Shown here in pieces: positions 5,333 to 6,195 of a stretch of DNA of 6,195 nt (positions within the stretch are counted from its first letter, which is position 1; every line of letters starts with the position of its first letter). The notes beneath the pieces were generated by a model. It was not told the DNA's origin, ran no database searches, and saw nothing but the letters and a program-made list of their open reading frames with translations. Source of the stretch: Chloroflexota bacterium. Its GTDB lineage: Bacteria; Chloroflexota; Dehalococcoidia; Lucifugimonadales; JADFKI01. The stretch is from positions 1 to 6,195 of the forward strand of contig JADFKI010000225.1 of NCBI GenBank assembly GCA_022565015.1, written 5' to 3'. Position numbers and translations under genes: made by a program.

Positions 5333-6124
5333 CTACGTTGGCATGAGTCCTCGGACGAACTCGCCCGCCACTTCCAGCACCTTGTCTGGGGGCGCCGCGT
5401 CGATGGCGTTCAACAGCGCGCTTGCGACTACGGCCCCGTCTGCATACTCTCCGATCTCCTCGACATGACGGCGCAGCGAAACCCCGAATCCCACGAGTAC
5501 CGGTAGATCGGTATGCCGTCGAATCCGGCGTACCAGACCGCTCGTATTCGCCGACACCTCACTCCTTGCGCCCGTTACGCCGCTCAGGCTAACGCAGTAT
5601 ATAAAGCCCTTTGCGGCCTTGCAAGCCTCCGCGATCCGCTCCTCGGTGCTGGTGGGCGCGAGAAGGGGGATCAGATAGATACCTTCATCTTCAAGGGCCT
5701 CTTTATACGGTCCCGCCTCGTCGGAGGGCAGGTCGGGAATGATTATGCCGTCGAGTCCGGCAGCGGAGGCGTTCTCCGCAAACCTCTTGGTGCCGTAATG
5801 AAACAGGGGATTCAGATATCCCATGAAAATGAGAGGCGCATCGACCCCCTTTTCCCTGAGATGCCTGACCACCCCCAGGGCCGTATCGATGTTCACGCCG
5901 TGCTCAAGAGCGCGCTGACTGGCCGCTTGTATAGTAGGGCCGTCGGCAAGGGGGTCGCTGAACGGCATGCCCATCTCGAGCATATCCGCTCCGGCGTCGA
6001 CGATAGCCTCGGCCAGGGCCTCGGACGTCTCGACATCGGGAAAGCCCACGGTGATCCAGGGCACCACCGCCGGTCTTCCCGACGCCCTCACCTGGGCAAG
6101 CTTGATATCGATTCGATTCGGCAT
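5333..6124 (-). CDS. trpA: Tryptophan synthase alpha chain
   Basis: TrpA (EC 4.2.1.20) cleaves indole-3-glycerol phosphate to indole and glyceraldehyde 3-phosphate. In the known alpha2-beta2 complex, indole is passed to TrpB for the last step of Trp synthesis. The 263 residues fit the usual length for this TIM barrel. Motifs seen are PWITVGFPD (22-30), LEMGMPFSDPLADGPTIQ (49-66) with the expected catalytic Glu50 and Asp61, FMGYLNPLFHYG (about 100-111), GIIIPDLPSDE (about 125-135), the Thr-Gly-Ala stretch of SLSGVTGAR (about 179-187) and VGFGVS (about 211-216) of the phosphate site. The start is ATG 6124, with GGTGAG three bases upstream. Another trp gene, usually trpB, would be expected just beyond the right edge. 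It is followed by the chorismate mutase gene in the same direction. Confidence 0.96.
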   Translation of the reverse strand: MPNRIDIKLAQVRASGRPAVVPWITVGFPDVETSEALAEAIVDAGADMLEMGMPFSDPLADGPTIQAASQRALEHGVNIDTALGVVRHLREKGVDAPLIFMGYLNPLFHYGTKRFAENASAAGLDGIIIPDLPSDEAGPYKEALEDEGIYLIPLLAPTSTEERIAEACKAAKGFIYCVSLSGVTGARSEVSANTSGLVRRIRRHTDLPVLVGFGVSLRRHVEEIGEYADGAVVASALLNAIDAAPPDKVLEVAGEFVRGLMPT

Positions 6125-6195
6125 TTTCTCACCAGACCTGATATTGCTCGCCGGGAACCCATTACTCTAGGACAAAGACTCCGACCAGTGTCACC

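Noticed and set aside
6162..6195. A minus-strand frame ending VTLVGVFVLE then TAA at the right edge, possibly the 3' end of trpB
   Set aside because: Only ten codons are visible and they do not match the usual TrpB C-terminus in one frame. Another frame gives GDT just before, so a match would need an indel. Too little sequence to call.

Overview
This window appears to be a chromosomal segment from a free-living bacterium of medium-high G+C. It is built around aromatic amino acid biosynthesis. Six protein genes are clear: five are on the minus strand, and one small gene (aspartyl protease-like) is on the plus strand. A seventh, unrecognised minus-strand gene runs off the left edge. The mix of genes, the TTG starts and the apparently leaderless promoters would fit a Chloroflexota (Dehalococcoidia/SAR202-like) genome. 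That placement is a guess from general familiarity and the window does not prove it.

Right part (4947-6124, minus): trpA (tryptophan synthase alpha) is followed after 13 bases by aroH (monofunctional AroH-type chorismate mutase). They look like the end of a longer operon that enters from the right edge. The small plus-strand retropepsin-like gene (4541-4897) converges on aroH and diverges from the next operon.

Centre (1858-4257, minus): this is the most interesting part. A sigma70-type promoter (TTGACA, 17 bases, TAGCAT) reads into a 31-codon leader ORF containing the run YGYWYFFTGF, then a G+C-rich hairpin with six Ts. Two DAHP synthase genes follow, one type I-alpha (AroG-like) and one type I-beta (AroF-like, with an N-terminal ferredoxin-like regulatory domain). 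The leader has all the parts of a ribosome-mediated transcription attenuator: aromatic control codons, a protector hairpin, an antiterminator pairing and a terminator. It should sense charged Tyr, Trp and Phe tRNAs together, which suits the shared first step of the shikimate pathway.

Left part (1-1724, minus): an MFS transporter of the general fosmidomycin-resistance-like type has its own TATAAT box so close to the ATG that its mRNA is probably leaderless. An inverted repeat overlaps its -35 region. It is followed by the start of an unrecognised, probably helical protein cut by the window edge.

Together, the two DAHP synthases feed carbon to chorismate. Chorismate mutase draws chorismate toward Phe and Tyr, and TrpA completes Trp. 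The predicted attenuator couples entry into the pathway to the supply of all three products. The transporter's substrate and the roles of the retropepsin-like and unrecognised proteins cannot be read from the sequence.
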